Of a stretch of 64,000 nucleotides of DNA, positions 18,957 to 28,633 are shown one piece after another. Position numbers and translations under genes: made by a program. The DNA is from Thermatribacter velox. Its GTDB lineage: Bacteria > Atribacterota > Atribacteria > Atribacterales > Thermatribacteraceae. Location: assembly GCF_038396615.1 (NCBI RefSeq), contig NZ_CP121689.1:1128001-1192000 (forward strand), read 5' to 3'. The number at the start of each line of letters is the position of its first letter. Position 1 is the stretch's first letter. The notes under the pieces were generated by a model, which searched no databases, had not been told where the DNA came from, and saw only the letters and a list, made by a program, of their open reading frames with translations.

Positions 18957-19832
18957 ATGTATTTTCAGGACATCATTCTTAATCTTAGCAATTTCTGGAA
19001 GCAAAAAGGTTGTGTTATTCAACAGCCCTATGACATCGAAGTTGGGGCCGGCACCATGAACCCGGCTACCTTTTTGAGGGTGCTGGGCCCTGAACCCTGG
19101 AAAGTGGCTTACTGCGAACCCTCTCGCCGCCCCACCGATGGCCGTTACGGGGAAAATCCCAATCGTCTTTATGAGCATTATCAGTTTCAGGTAATCATTA
19201 AACCCTCTCCAGCTGAGATTCAGGAGTGGTATCTGGAAAGCCTTTTCAGTCTTGGAATCAATCCCCTGGAGCATGACATTCGCTTCGTAGAAGACAACTG
19301 GGAATCTCCCACCCTCGGAGCTTGGGGATTGGGTTGGGAAGTGTGGCTTGATGGTATGGAAATAACCCAGTTTACCTATTTCCAGCAGGCAGGAGGAATA
19401 GACCTCAAGCCCATTTCTGTGGAAATAACCTATGGTCTGGAAAGAATAGCCATGTACCTTCAGGAAAAAGATAACGTATTCGAGGTTTTGTGGAACCCCC
19501 ACTTTACCTATGGAGACATTCGCCTCCAGGAAGAAAAGGAGCACTCCGTGTATAGCTTTGACGAGAGTGATCCAGACCTGCTCTTTCAACTCTTTGAGCT
19601 CTATGAAAGAGAAGCAGCAAGATTGGTGGAGAAGCAGCTTGTCCTGCCTGCTTACGATTATGTTCTTAAGTGTTCTCATGTATTTAATCTTCTTGAAGCG
19701 CGAGGAGGCATAAGCGTCATCGAGCGTAGCCAGTATATGGCCCGTATTAGGAAGTTGGCCAACCGATGTGCACTGGAGTACCTGAGAATGAGGGAAGAAG
19801 CGGAATTCCCTTGGACAAAAAAGGAGTTGTAG
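18957..19832 (+). CDS. glyQ: Glycyl-tRNA synthetase alpha subunit
   Basis: A 291-residue GlyQ. It begins [19 protein letters not shown], with [20 protein letters not shown] and [17 protein letters not shown], the class II catalytic signature of the two-subunit alpha2beta2 GlyRS. ATG 18957 lies 8 bases after GGAAGGAG; the frame is open upstream to 18894 but that stretch lacks family similarity. The beta subunit gene follows after 6 bases. The two-subunit form is the one found in most bacteria. Confidence 0.96.
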   Translation: MYFQDIILNLSNFWKQKGCVIQQPYDIEVGAGTMNPATFLRVLGPEPWKVAYCEPSRRPTDGRYGENPNRLYEHYQFQVIIKPSPAEIQEWYLESLFSLGINPLEHDIRFVEDNWESPTLGAWGLGWEVWLDGMEITQFTYFQQAGGIDLKPISVEITYGLERIAMYLQEKDNVFEVLWNPHFTYGDIRLQEEKEHSVYSFDESDPDLLFQLFELYEREAARLVEKQLVLPAYDYVLKCSHVFNLLEARGGISVIERSQYMARIRKLANRCALEYLRMREEAEFPWTKKEL

Positions 19833-19838
19833 GAGAAG

Positions 19839-21950
19839 ATGAGTTCTTCTGGGAAAACTCTCCTGGTGGAAGTTGGCATGGAAGAACTTCCCTCGAGCCT
19901 TAAAGAGGAGGTTTTCGAGAAATTCGAGGAAGTCTTCCTGGATGTTTTGAGGTCAGAACAGATTATTTTTGGTGAACATAAAGTATTAGGTACCCCAAGG
20001 CGGGTTACCATCCTCTTGCATGGAGTGGAAGAGTTTCAAAGAAAACAGGTTCTGGAGGTAAAAGGCCCTCCTAAAAAAGTGGCCCTTTCGCCAGAAGGGG
20101 AGTGGCTGAAACCCGCTTTACTTTTTGCACAAGCTCAGGGAGTGGAACCCAGCTCTCTGTTTATTAAAGAAGCCGAGCGAGGAACTTACGTGTTTGCGCG
20201 CAAAGAGATTCCGGGCAAGGCGATTAAGGAAATTCTTCCTCAGGTTCTTAAGAAAGCGCTTTCGTGTCTCCAGTTTTCGCGTTCCATGCGCTGGGGCGAA
20301 GGAAACGTCGCCTTTGTGCGTCCTATACGATGGTTAGTTGCGCTTCTTGATGATGAAGAAATCGTTTTTGAATTTGCAGACATAACTTCCTCCAAGTTTA
20401 GTAGGGGACATCGGTTTCTTTGCCCTGGCAAAGTGGCCATTTCCAGTGCAGAAACCTATCTGGATACCCTTCGTAAAGCTTTTGTAATAGCCGATCCTCA
20501 AGAAAGAAGGGCGAAAATAGAGGAGCTCTTGACTTCCTGTGCTCAGGAAGAAGGCATATTTTGGTTGAGAGATGAAAACCTTTTAGAAGAAGTAAACTTT
20601 CTGGTAGAATATCCTGGAGTAGGAGTAGGGCGCTTTGAGGAAAAGTATCTTACCCTACCTTCAAAGGTATTGATAACAGTTATGAAACATCACCAGCGCT
20701 ACTTTGCCTGTACGGATGAGAGGGGCAACCTCTCTCCTCATTTTATGGTGGTTTTGAACCGACCTGCTGATGGAAGCGAAATCATAATCAAAGGCAACGA
20801 AAGAGTCTTAAGGGCCAGACTCGAAGACGCTCTCTTTTTCTTTCATGAAGATCGAAGGAGCTCTCTTTCTGATAAAGTCGACAAATTAAAAGGTGTTGTC
20901 TTTCAGGAATCGCTGGGTACCATGTGGGAAAAGACTCAGCGCCTAATTCAGCTGAGCAGGTACTTGGCTCAGAAACTCCATGTTGGCAAGGAAAAAGCAC
21001 AGTTCTTAGAGCGAGCTGCTTTTCTTGCCAAAGCAGACCTGGCCTGTGAAATGGTCAAGGAATTTCCTGAACTCCAGGGTTACATGGGTCGGGTTTATGC
21101 CCAGGAAGATGGGGAAGCTGAAGAAGTTGCGCTGGCTATTGAAGAACAGTACTTTTCTCCATCAGAGGGAAATTATCCCAAAACGCTGGTTGGAAGCGTT
21201 TTGAGTCTAGTTGACCGGGTGGACACCATTGTTTCGAGCTTTGCCTTAGAGCGTATTCCCAGTGGTTCTGAAGATCCTTTGGGTCTCAGAAGACTGGCCC
21301 AGGGCCTTATTGGCCTCATAATAAATAAGTGCTGGTTTTTAGGTATTAAAGAGCTCATTCGCGAAAATCTCTCTCTGATTGCAGAACAGGGTTTTGTGTC
21401 TTTTGACGAAGCCGTGGTGGAAAAGGTACTGGCCTTTTTGCTAACCCGTTTGCGCACCTTCCTTTTGGAACAGGGTATCAATTACTCAATCATCAATGCA
21501 GTGTTGGGTATTCCAATCGACGATATTTACGAGGTTTACCTTCGAGCTTCAGCCTTGCAAAAGCTCTGGGATGCTGAGAAGAGTGTTTTAGAAGCAGTTT
21601 TGACTGGTTTCACTCGCGCTTACAACATAAGTAAAAATTTTGACGGAAGCGCAAATGTGGACGAACAACTCTTACAAGAGGAAATTGAGAGAGAGTTTTA
21701 TCAGTCTCTTTTGCGCTTTGAAAAAAATTTTGAAAGCTCTCTGAAGGAAGGGAATTACCAAAAATTGTTTGAAGATTTCTATACTTTGGTTCCTGTCCTG
21801 GACCGGTTTTTTGAAAAAGTCCTGGTTATGGCTCCTGAGGAAGCGATACGCAAAAACCGACTTGCGCTGATGAAAAAAATAGTTCTTTTATGGCATCGGT
21901 TTGCGGATTTATCCCAGGTGGTTATTCAGGAGGAAAACGGTGGAAGTTAA
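19839..21950 (+). CDS. glyS: Glycyl-tRNA synthetase beta subunit
   Basis: A 703-residue GlyS. It begins LLVEVGMEELPSSL and contains SMRWGEGNVAFVRPIRWLVAL, VLITVMKHHQRYF, RVLRARLEDALFFFHED and DPLGLRRLAQGLI, all typical of the beta subunit, which carries HD-like and anticodon-binding domains. ATG 19839 follows GTAGGAGAAG. It completes alpha2beta2 GlyRS with glyQ. The PPDK-regulator gene starts at GTG 21940, inside its last codons. Confidence 0.95.
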   Translation: MSSSGKTLLVEVGMEELPSSLKEEVFEKFEEVFLDVLRSEQIIFGEHKVLGTPRRVTILLHGVEEFQRKQVLEVKGPPKKVALSPEGEWLKPALLFAQAQGVEPSSLFIKEAERGTYVFARKEIPGKAIKEILPQVLKKALSCLQFSRSMRWGEGNVAFVRPIRWLVALLDDEEIVFEFADITSSKFSRGHRFLCPGKVAISSAETYLDTLRKAFVIADPQERRAKIEELLTSCAQEEGIFWLRDENLLEEVNFLVEYPGVGVGRFEEKYLTLPSKVLITVMKHHQRYFACTDERGNLSPHFMVVLNRPADGSEIIIKGNERVLRARLEDALFFFHEDRRSSLSDKVDKLKGVVFQESLGTMWEKTQRLIQLSRYLAQKLHVGKEKAQFLERAAFLAKADLACEMVKEFPELQGYMGRVYAQEDGEAEEVALAIEEQYFSPSEGNYPKTLVGSVLSLVDRVDTIVSSFALERIPSGSEDPLGLRRLAQGLIGLIINKCWFLGIKELIRENLSLIAEQGFVSFDEAVVEKVLAFLLTRLRTFLLEQGINYSIINAVLGIPIDDIYEVYLRASALQKLWDAEKSVLEAVLTGFTRAYNISKNFDGSANVDEQLLQEEIEREFYQSLLRFEKNFESSLKEGNYQKLFEDFYTLVPVLDRFFEKVLVMAPEEAIRKNRLALMKKIVLLWHRFADLSQVVIQEENGGS

Positions 21951-22800
21951 AAAGGAAACGACCTCGAGAGACGATTTTAACATTTTTGTAATATCCGATG
22001 GCACCGGTAAAACAGCTCTCTCGGTGGTGCAGGCAGCACTGGTGCAGTTTGAGTTACCCCGGGTGAACATTTTACCCTTCACCAAGGTTCGCCACTGGGA
22101 GACCATAGAAAACATTCTGGACATGGTGAGAATCCAAGACCTCGTGGTGTATACGCTGGTCAACGAAGAAATGGCCAGCCGGCTCCGCGCTGAAAGTGTA
22201 AACCGCGGTATTTTTGCACTGGACCTTTTGGGTCCCATTGTGGAAGCTTTGAAAAAAGCCAGTGCTCGTCAACCGAGGGGCAAACCAGGCCTCTTCCAGA
22301 GCCTTGAGGAAACTCCCAGCCACGCTGAAGCTCTGGAGTATTCGATGGAAAAGAGTACCGGCTTCAGTATTTCCAATCTTGACAAGGCTGATGTAATCGT
22401 CTTCAGCGTGTGGTATCCCCATCGGGATGAAATTACTCTCATGCTTGCAGAAAAGGGATTGAAGTGTGGATTTATCCTTCTCAACCCTGATTTACCGCTT
22501 CCTTACGATCTCGAGGAGGTGATTAGAGAAAGTTGTAAGAAAGGCGTTGTCCCGGTAGGTATTTGGATAAATGAAATGGACCTGAGCAGGGTTAGAGCAG
22601 AGAGAATCAACGCTCTGGGCCTGGACAGGCTCAGCAGGAAAGCACAACCTGAAGTAGTAAAAAAAGAACTGGATTTCGCCATGACGATATATAAAAAGCT
22701 GGGTTGTGAGATTATTGACATAACCAATTTGACTACCAGAGAAATCAGCGAGAAAATAGCAAATCTTATTAACAATAAAAAGAAGGAGGAAGCATCATGA
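21940..22800 (+). CDS. Divergent PPDK regulatory protein (DUF299/YqfL family)
   Basis: A 286-residue member of the kinase/pyrophosphorylase family that controls PPDK or PEP synthase by reversible Thr phosphorylation. The N-terminus FVISDGTGKTALSVVQAA matches the family start. The diagnostic LDKADVI stretch is present, but the following P-loop, normally GVSRxGKTP, reads FSVWYPHRDE. Later segments (LPLPYDLEEV, LGLDRLSR, CEIIDITNLTTREISEKI) align again. The GTG start follows CAGGAGGA, and the stop overlaps ppdK ATG by 4 bases, so PPDK is very likely the partner. With the usual ATP/ADP-binding loop lost, its activity may differ or depend on the unusual N-terminal GTGKT. Confidence 0.8.
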   Translation: MEVKKETTSRDDFNIFVISDGTGKTALSVVQAALVQFELPRVNILPFTKVRHWETIENILDMVRIQDLVVYTLVNEEMASRLRAESVNRGIFALDLLGPIVEALKKASARQPRGKPGLFQSLEETPSHAEALEYSMEKSTGFSISNLDKADVIVFSVWYPHRDEITLMLAEKGLKCGFILLNPDLPLPYDLEEVIRESCKKGVVPVGIWINEMDLSRVRAERINALGLDRLSRKAQPEVVKKELDFAMTIYKKLGCEIIDITNLTTREISEKIANLINNKKKEEAS

Positions 22801-25445
22801 ACAAAAAGAAATACGTTTACTTTTTTGGCGAAGGAGACGCTTCAATGAAGATGCTCCTGGGTGGTAAGGGAGCCAATCTTGCTGAAATGACCCGCATCGG
22901 CCTGCCGGTGCCACCAGGGTTTACCATTACCACTGAGGCCTGCGCCCACTATTACAAGAACAACGAGCAGTGGCCAGAAGGGCTTGAAGAGGAAATCCTG
23001 GCTAATCTTAAACAACTTGAGGAAAAAAGCGGTAAGAAGTTTGGCGATCCCAACAATCCGCTTTTGGTTTCGGTCCGTTCTGGAGCACCCGTTTCCATGC
23101 CAGGCATGATGGACACTATCCTCAATTTGGGGCTTAATGACGAGGTGGTAGAAGGCCTGGCTAAGTTGACCGGGGACAAGCGCTTCGCCTACGACTGCTA
23201 TCGGCGATTCATTCAGATGTTCGGCAACGTGGTTATGGGCATTGACCATTCCAAATTCGAAGCCATCCTCGACGAAGTTAAGGAAGAAGTAGGAGCTAAG
23301 CTGGATACTGATTTAGATGCTGAAGCTCTTAAAAAGGTAATCCAGAAATACAAAGAACTCTATAAAAAAGAAACCGGAGAAGACTTCCCTCAAGAACCTT
23401 ATGAACAGCTCAAAAGAGCCATCAATGCCGTGTTTGAGTCCTGGAACAACAAGCGTGCAATCACTTACCGCAAAATTCATGGCATTCCTGACGATTGGGG
23501 AACTGCAGTAAATGTTCAGATGATGGTGTTTGGAAACATGGGCTTTGATTCTGGAACCGGTGTTGGATTCACCCGTAACCCTTCTACCGGAGAGAAAGAA
23601 TACTACGGCGAGTATCTTCTCAATGCTCAGGGTGAGGACGTTGTTGCTGGCATCAGGACGCCCAAACCAATCGTGGAGATGGAAAAGGAGCTTCCCAAAG
23701 CTTTTGAAGAGCTAAAAAAGGTTTATGAAATTCTTGAAAAGCACTACAAAGATATGCAGGACTTTGAGTTCACTATCGAGAAGGGTAAATTATACCTTCT
23801 TCAAACTCGAACCGGTAAGCGAACTGCTCAGGCAGCAATCAAAATCGCTGTGGATATGGTCAAAGAGGGACTCATCGACAAGAAGACTGCTATTTTGAGA
23901 GTAGACCCCAACCAGCTGAACCAGCTTCTGCATCCCCAGATTGACCGCAGTCAGCCAATCCAAGTACTTGCTAAAGGGCTTCCCGCATCACCTGGTGCTG
24001 CATACGGTAAGGTAGTGTTTGACGCTGATGAAGCCGAAAAGCTGGGTAACGAGGGTGAAAAGGTCATCCTGGTCAGACCTGAAACCACTCCCGATGATAT
24101 TCACGGCGTAGTTGCTGCTCAAGGTGTTCTGACCAGCCGTGGAGGTATGACCAGCCATGCTGCAGTGGTAGCTCGCGGAATGGGTAAACCCTGTGTTGCC
24201 GGCTGTGAAGCAATCAAAATTGATCTCGACAAGAAGCAGTTCACCGTAAACAGCACAGTAGTGAAAGAGGGTGATTACATCACCATAGACGGTGGAACTG
24301 GAGAAGTTATCCTGGGTCAGGTAAAGACCATTCCACCTCAGCTTTCTGGAGATTTCCAGACTCTCCTTTCCTGGGCTGACGAAGTGAGAAAACTGGGAGT
24401 GCGTGCTAACGCTGATACACCTCAGGACGCTCAGAAAGCACTGGAGTTTGGAGCAGAGGGTATTGGACTCTGCCGTACAGAGCATATGTTCATGGCTCCA
24501 GACCGGCTTCCCAGCGTGCAGAGAATGATCATGGCTCAGAATGAAGAAGAGCGCAGAAAAGCACTCAGTGAGATAGAACCTATGCAGAAGGGCGACTTCA
24601 AGGAGATTTTCCGCATTATGGAAGGGAAACCGGTAACCATCCGCTTGATCGATCCTCCTTTGCATGAGTTCTTGCCCAAGCTCGAGGATCTGCTGGTGGA
24701 AGTGACCACCCTTCGCGTCAAGGGAGTAACCGGTCCTGAACTCGAAGAAAAAGAAAATCTGCTTAAAATAGTCCGCAACCTCCACGAAGCCAACCCAATG
24801 CTTGGTTTGCGCGGATGCCGCCTGGGCATTCTCTATCCGGAAATCGTTGAAATGCAGGTTCGGGCAATTATGGAAGCAGCCTGCGAACTGACAAAAGAAG
24901 GCATTAAAGTAATTCCGGAAATCATGATTCCGCTGGTTGGCCACCGAAATGAAATTAAAGTTCTTAAGGAGAAGCTGGATGAAGTTGCCCAGGCCGTCAT
25001 CAAGGAATATGGCGTGGATGTTAGCTATAGCTTCGGAACCATGATCGAGGTACCTCGAGCGGCACTGGTTGCAGACCAGATTGCTGAATACGCCGAGTTC
25101 TTCTCCTTTGGAACTAACGACCTGACTCAGATGACCTTTGGTTACAGCAGAGACGATGCTGAAGGTAAGTTCCTCTTCTACTATGAAGAGAAAGGAATTC
25201 TCGAAGAAGATCCCTTCCAGGTTCTGGACCAGGAAGGCGTCGGCCAGCTGATGCAGATGGGTGTCCAGAAAGGAAGAAGTACTCGTTCTAACCTGAAGTG
25301 TGGTATCTGTGGTGAGCATGGTGGAGAACCCAAATCAGTTAAGTTCTGTCACAAAATAGGCCTTAACTATGTCAGTTGTTCACCATTCCGGGTACCTATT
25401 GCTCGTCTGGCAGCGGCACAGGCTGCAATTGAAGCAGAGAAGTAA
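22797..25445 (+). CDS. ppdK: Pyruvate, phosphate dikinase
   Basis: An 882-residue PPDK of normal length. It has an N-terminal ATP-grasp domain ([33 protein letters not shown]), the swivelling His domain with [21 protein letters not shown] (phospho-His and the regulatory Thr two residues before it), and the PEP/pyruvate TIM barrel with [19 protein letters not shown] and [11 protein letters not shown]. It interconverts pyruvate + ATP + Pi with PEP + AMP + PPi. Placed with its regulator upstream and a membrane pyrophosphatase gene downstream, it suggests PPi-linked glycolysis or gluconeogenesis. The start overlaps the regulator by 4 bases (ATGA). Confidence 0.97.
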   Translation: MNKKKYVYFFGEGDASMKMLLGGKGANLAEMTRIGLPVPPGFTITTEACAHYYKNNEQWPEGLEEEILANLKQLEEKSGKKFGDPNNPLLVSVRSGAPVSMPGMMDTILNLGLNDEVVEGLAKLTGDKRFAYDCYRRFIQMFGNVVMGIDHSKFEAILDEVKEEVGAKLDTDLDAEALKKVIQKYKELYKKETGEDFPQEPYEQLKRAINAVFESWNNKRAITYRKIHGIPDDWGTAVNVQMMVFGNMGFDSGTGVGFTRNPSTGEKEYYGEYLLNAQGEDVVAGIRTPKPIVEMEKELPKAFEELKKVYEILEKHYKDMQDFEFTIEKGKLYLLQTRTGKRTAQAAIKIAVDMVKEGLIDKKTAILRVDPNQLNQLLHPQIDRSQPIQVLAKGLPASPGAAYGKVVFDADEAEKLGNEGEKVILVRPETTPDDIHGVVAAQGVLTSRGGMTSHAAVVARGMGKPCVAGCEAIKIDLDKKQFTVNSTVVKEGDYITIDGGTGEVILGQVKTIPPQLSGDFQTLLSWADEVRKLGVRANADTPQDAQKALEFGAEGIGLCRTEHMFMAPDRLPSVQRMIMAQNEEERRKALSEIEPMQKGDFKEIFRIMEGKPVTIRLIDPPLHEFLPKLEDLLVEVTTLRVKGVTGPELEEKENLLKIVRNLHEANPMLGLRGCRLGILYPEIVEMQVRAIMEAACELTKEGIKVIPEIMIPLVGHRNEIKVLKEKLDEVAQAVIKEYGVDVSYSFGTMIEVPRAALVADQIAEYAEFFSFGTNDLTQMTFGYSRDDAEGKFLFYYEEKGILEEDPFQVLDQEGVGQLMQMGVQKGRSTRSNLKCGICGEHGGEPKSVKFCHKIGLNYVSCSPFRVPIARLAAAQAAIEAEK

Positions 25446-25467
25446 CAATTCAAAGCTTCAAATTCCT

Positions 25468-25493
25468 GAACCGGGGGAAACATCCCCCGGTTC
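25468..25493 (+). terminator. Strong hairpin after ppdK, no T-tract
   Basis: A perfect 11-bp stem GAACCGGGGGA/TCCCCCGGTTC with loop AACA, between ppdK and dgt. No T-run follows, so it may be a factor-assisted terminator, an attenuator, or an mRNA 3'-end stabiliser that lets ppdK be more abundant than dgt. Confidence 0.5.
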
Positions 25494-25498
25494 TTCGG

Positions 25499-26596
25499 GT
25501 GATAACCTTGAAAATAGAGGAAATAAAAAGATTCTGGGAAGAGAAAGAGCGGGAGCTTCTTTCCCCTTATGCTACTTTGAGTTCCCAAAGCAGAGGGAGA
25601 AAGTATCCTGAAGCAGAATGCGACCTGCGCAACGCCTTTCAGCGCGACCGGGACCGCATTATTCACAGTAAAGCCTTTCGAAGACTGAAGCACAAAACCC
25701 AGGTTTTTCTCAGCCCTGAGGGAGACCATTACCGCACCCGTCTCACCCATACCCTTGAAGTGGCACAAATTGCCCGTACTATAGCCCGAGCTCTTCGCCT
25801 TAATGAAGACCTCACCGAAGCTATAGCTTTAGGACATGACCTGGGGCACACTCCTTTTGGCCATGCTGGAGAGGAAGCGCTTAACGAAGTTTATCCCGAG
25901 GGCTTCAGGCACAATGAACAGAGTCTCAGAGTGGTGGATCTACTCGAAAGGGATGGCCAGGGTCTGAACTTGACCTGGGAAGTCAGAGACGGCATCCTGA
26001 AGCATTCCAAGACTCATTCCAGCACTTTGCTTTGTTCGGAAGAAGACCTTCCCGCTACCCTGGAAGGGCAAGTGGTGCGCCTTGCAGATGTGATAGCCTA
26101 CGTCAACCACGACATTGACGATGCACTCAGGGCCGGCCTTATTAGGGAAGCAGAATTGCCGAGAAATTCAATTGCTGTGCTTGGAAGCACCCATCGAGAA
26201 AGAATAGACCACATGGTTAAGGATGTGGTGCTGAGTAGTATTAACTCTGACCGTATCACCATGAGTCAAGAGACCAGAGAAGCCACTGAAGAGTTACGTA
26301 GCTTTCTTTTTCAAAGGGTTTACTTCAGCGATGAACAGGTAAGGGTGAGGAGCAAAGCCAAGAGGCTGATTAAGGACCTTTATCTTTTTTTTCTCGAGCA
26401 TCCTGATTTTTTTCAAAAAGAATGCTCTTTCTGCTTACCAAAAGAGGTTTCTCTTGATAGAATTATTTGCGACTTTATTTCAGGTATGACTGATAGGTAC
26501 GCTCTGTACATGTACAAAAAATATTTTCTCCCTGATCCCTGGCCTCAACAAGGCAGTGGCCCGGGCAGCGGGGAAGCTAATAGAAAAGCAGAATAA
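25499..26596 (+). CDS. dgt: Deoxyguanosinetriphosphate triphosphohydrolase-like protein
   Basis: A 365-residue HD-domain dNTPase. [26 protein letters not shown], then [35 protein letters not shown] (HD pair) and [19 protein letters not shown] are the classic dGTPase-like motifs. Such enzymes cleave dNTPs to nucleoside and triphosphate and tune dNTP pools. The GTG start at 25499 lies just 3' of the hairpin; a slightly later start is possible because no clear ribosome site is seen. hppA follows after 17 bases. Confidence 0.9.
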   Translation: MITLKIEEIKRFWEEKERELLSPYATLSSQSRGRKYPEAECDLRNAFQRDRDRIIHSKAFRRLKHKTQVFLSPEGDHYRTRLTHTLEVAQIARTIARALRLNEDLTEAIALGHDLGHTPFGHAGEEALNEVYPEGFRHNEQSLRVVDLLERDGQGLNLTWEVRDGILKHSKTHSSTLLCSEEDLPATLEGQVVRLADVIAYVNHDIDDALRAGLIREAELPRNSIAVLGSTHRERIDHMVKDVVLSSINSDRITMSQETREATEELRSFLFQRVYFSDEQVRVRSKAKRLIKDLYLFFLEHPDFFQKECSFCLPKEVSLDRIICDFISGMTDRYALYMYKKYFLPDPWPQQGSGPGSGEANRKAE

Positions 26597-26613
26597 CATA
26601 GAAAGGAGGAGTT

Positions 26614-28578
26614 ATGATGGGAGTAGTGCTTTTTGCCCCGATTGCAGGCTTAATAGCAGTTCTTTTTGCGCTCTCGCTGGCACAGAAAATCAACCGCTGT
26701 AGCCCTGGAAATGAACGCATGCAGGAAATATCCAAAGCGGTTCAGGAAGGGGCCATGGCCTTTTTGAAGCGAGAGTACAGTTTCCTGATCTTCTTCGTGA
26801 TAGTTATGTTCGTCGTGCTTGGTTTTGCCCGCAACTGGGTTACCGCAACTTGTTTCCTGGTAGGTGCTTTTTGTTCTGGTCTTGCTGGATTTGCGGGAAT
26901 GCGCATCGCAACCAGAAGTAATGCCCGTACCACCCAGGCAGCCACTGAAGGCGTCAGCCAGGCACTGAAAGTGGCTTTTTCCGCCGGAGCTTTCATGGGA
27001 ATGTGTGTGGTTGGTTTTGGCCTTCTGGGCTTGGGAATCCTGTATGCTATTATCCGCGATCCAGAGGTAATCAATGGCTTTGCATTGGGAGCCAGCTCTA
27101 TTGCGCTCTTTGCTCGTGTTGGTGGAGGAATTTACACCAAAGCGGCTGACGTGGGCGCTGACCTGGTAGGAAAAGTTGAAGCCGGCATACCCGAAGATGA
27201 CCCACGCAACCCGGCAGTTATCGCTGACAACGTGGGTGACAACGTTGGTGACGTAGCCGGAATGGGTGCCGATCTCTTTGAATCTTACGTGGGTTCCATC
27301 ATTGCTGCAATGATCCTTGGAGTAACCCTTTTCTCTGGTTTTGCAGGAGTAGCCTATCCTCTTTTAATGGCAGCTTTTGGAATTATTGCTGCAATCATCG
27401 GCACTTTCTTTGTAAATGCTAAAGACGAAAAGGGCCTTGCCGCCGCTTTGAATCGAGGCACTTACATAAGTGGCCTTCTGGCTGCTGTGTTCAGCCTGAT
27501 CTTGTCTCTGGCCCTCTTTGGCAATCTCAGCGTTTTCGTCGCCACAGTAGCTGGCTTGATTGCAGGAATTGCTATCGGTCTCATTTCCGAATACTACACT
27601 TCGAGCCACTTCAAGCCCGTTCGCAACCTTGCTGAAGCATCGAAAACCGGACCAGCCACGGTCATCATCGATGGGCTTTCAGTAGGTATGGAAAGCGTGG
27701 TTGTGCCAGTAATACTCATCTGTGGAGCGATACTGGTCTCTTACTGGGCAGCAGGAATTTATGGTATCGCGGTTGCTGCACTGGGCATGCTCTCTATTAC
27801 TGGCATGACTCTGGCCATCGACGCTTATGGCCCTGTTGCTGATAACGCGGGTGGAATAGCTGAGATGGCAGGGTTGGGACCCAATGTCCGCAAGATAACT
27901 GACTCGCTTGATGCTCTGGGTAACACCACCGCTGCTATCGGAAAAGGCCTGGCAATTGGCTCAGCCGCACTGACCGCTCTGGCTCTTTTTTCAGCCTACG
28001 GTGCAGCAGTGAACCTCAAGGTTATCGACCTCATCAAGCCCATGACCGTGGTAGGACTTTTCATTGGCGCTATGATGCCCTACCTTTTCAGCTCACTGGC
28101 GCTTCGAGCAGTTGGCAGGGCAGCCTTTAGAATGGTGGAAGAAGTGCGCAGGCAATTTCGTGAAATTGCTGGTCTTATGGAAGGCAAAGCCAAGCCAGAC
28201 TATGCCCGATGCGTGGATATCAGCACCCGGGGAGCTCTTTCTCAAATGATTTTACCCGGCATTCTGGCTGTAATAGTTCCCCTGATCGTTGGAGTTGCTT
28301 TAGGCAAAGAAGCTCTGGGTGGGCTTCTGGCAGGAGCTATTGTTTCTGGCTTGATGCTGGCAGTAATGATGGCAAATTCTGGTGGAGCCTGGGATAATGC
28401 CAAAAAGTACATTGAGGAAGGCAACCTGGGCGGAAAAGGTTCTCCGCAGCATGCAGCAGCAGTAGTAGGTGACACAGTAGGAGACCCATTTAAAGATACG
28501 GCTGGGCCTTCGCTGAACATTCTCATTAAGTTGATGTCCATTGTAGCCTTAGTTTTTGCCCCAATTTTCATTCGTTAA
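26614..28578 (+). CDS. hppA: Membrane-bound ion-translocating pyrophosphatase
   Basis: A 654-residue integral membrane pyrophosphatase with about 16 membrane segments. The catalytic loop reads [21 protein letters not shown], and [20 protein letters not shown] and [17 protein letters not shown] supply the remaining substrate-binding motifs. The determinant [10 protein letters not shown] has Ala where K+-independent enzymes have Lys, so it is probably K+-dependent; I cannot decide between H+ and Na+ as the pumped ion. Two adjacent ATGs (26614, 26617) follow AGGAGG; the second has better spacing. It converts PPi, for example from PPDK or biosynthesis, into an ion gradient. Confidence 0.96.
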   Translation: MMGVVLFAPIAGLIAVLFALSLAQKINRCSPGNERMQEISKAVQEGAMAFLKREYSFLIFFVIVMFVVLGFARNWVTATCFLVGAFCSGLAGFAGMRIATRSNARTTQAATEGVSQALKVAFSAGAFMGMCVVGFGLLGLGILYAIIRDPEVINGFALGASSIALFARVGGGIYTKAADVGADLVGKVEAGIPEDDPRNPAVIADNVGDNVGDVAGMGADLFESYVGSIIAAMILGVTLFSGFAGVAYPLLMAAFGIIAAIIGTFFVNAKDEKGLAAALNRGTYISGLLAAVFSLILSLALFGNLSVFVATVAGLIAGIAIGLISEYYTSSHFKPVRNLAEASKTGPATVIIDGLSVGMESVVVPVILICGAILVSYWAAGIYGIAVAALGMLSITGMTLAIDAYGPVADNAGGIAEMAGLGPNVRKITDSLDALGNTTAAIGKGLAIGSAALTALALFSAYGAAVNLKVIDLIKPMTVVGLFIGAMMPYLFSSLALRAVGRAAFRMVEEVRRQFREIAGLMEGKAKPDYARCVDISTRGALSQMILPGILAVIVPLIVGVALGKEALGGLLAGAIVSGLMLAVMMANSGGAWDNAKKYIEEGNLGGKGSPQHAAAVVGDTVGDPFKDTAGPSLNILIKLMSIVALVFAPIFIR

Positions 28579-28592
28579 CTGCTCATTTTGAC

Positions 28593-28623
28593 TGAAGGCC
28601 CTGAGTGCTCCTCAGGGCCTTCA
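28593..28623 (+). terminator. Perfect hairpin between hppA and dnaG
   Basis: A 13-bp perfect stem TGAAGGCCCTGAG/CTCAGGGCCTTCA with loop TGCTC. No uninterrupted T-run follows, and dnaG starts 11 bases later, so it may give partial termination or shield the hppA message. It resembles the hairpin after ppdK in lacking a T-tract. Confidence 0.5.
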
Positions 28624-28633
28624 GGTTAGGTGG

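Noticed and set aside
18810-19679. 289-codon open frame on the minus strand
   Set aside because: Shadow of glyQ and the end of recO.
23988-25319. 443-codon open frame on the minus strand
   Set aside because: It lies wholly opposite ppdK and shows no family resemblance; the plus-strand protein is unmistakable.
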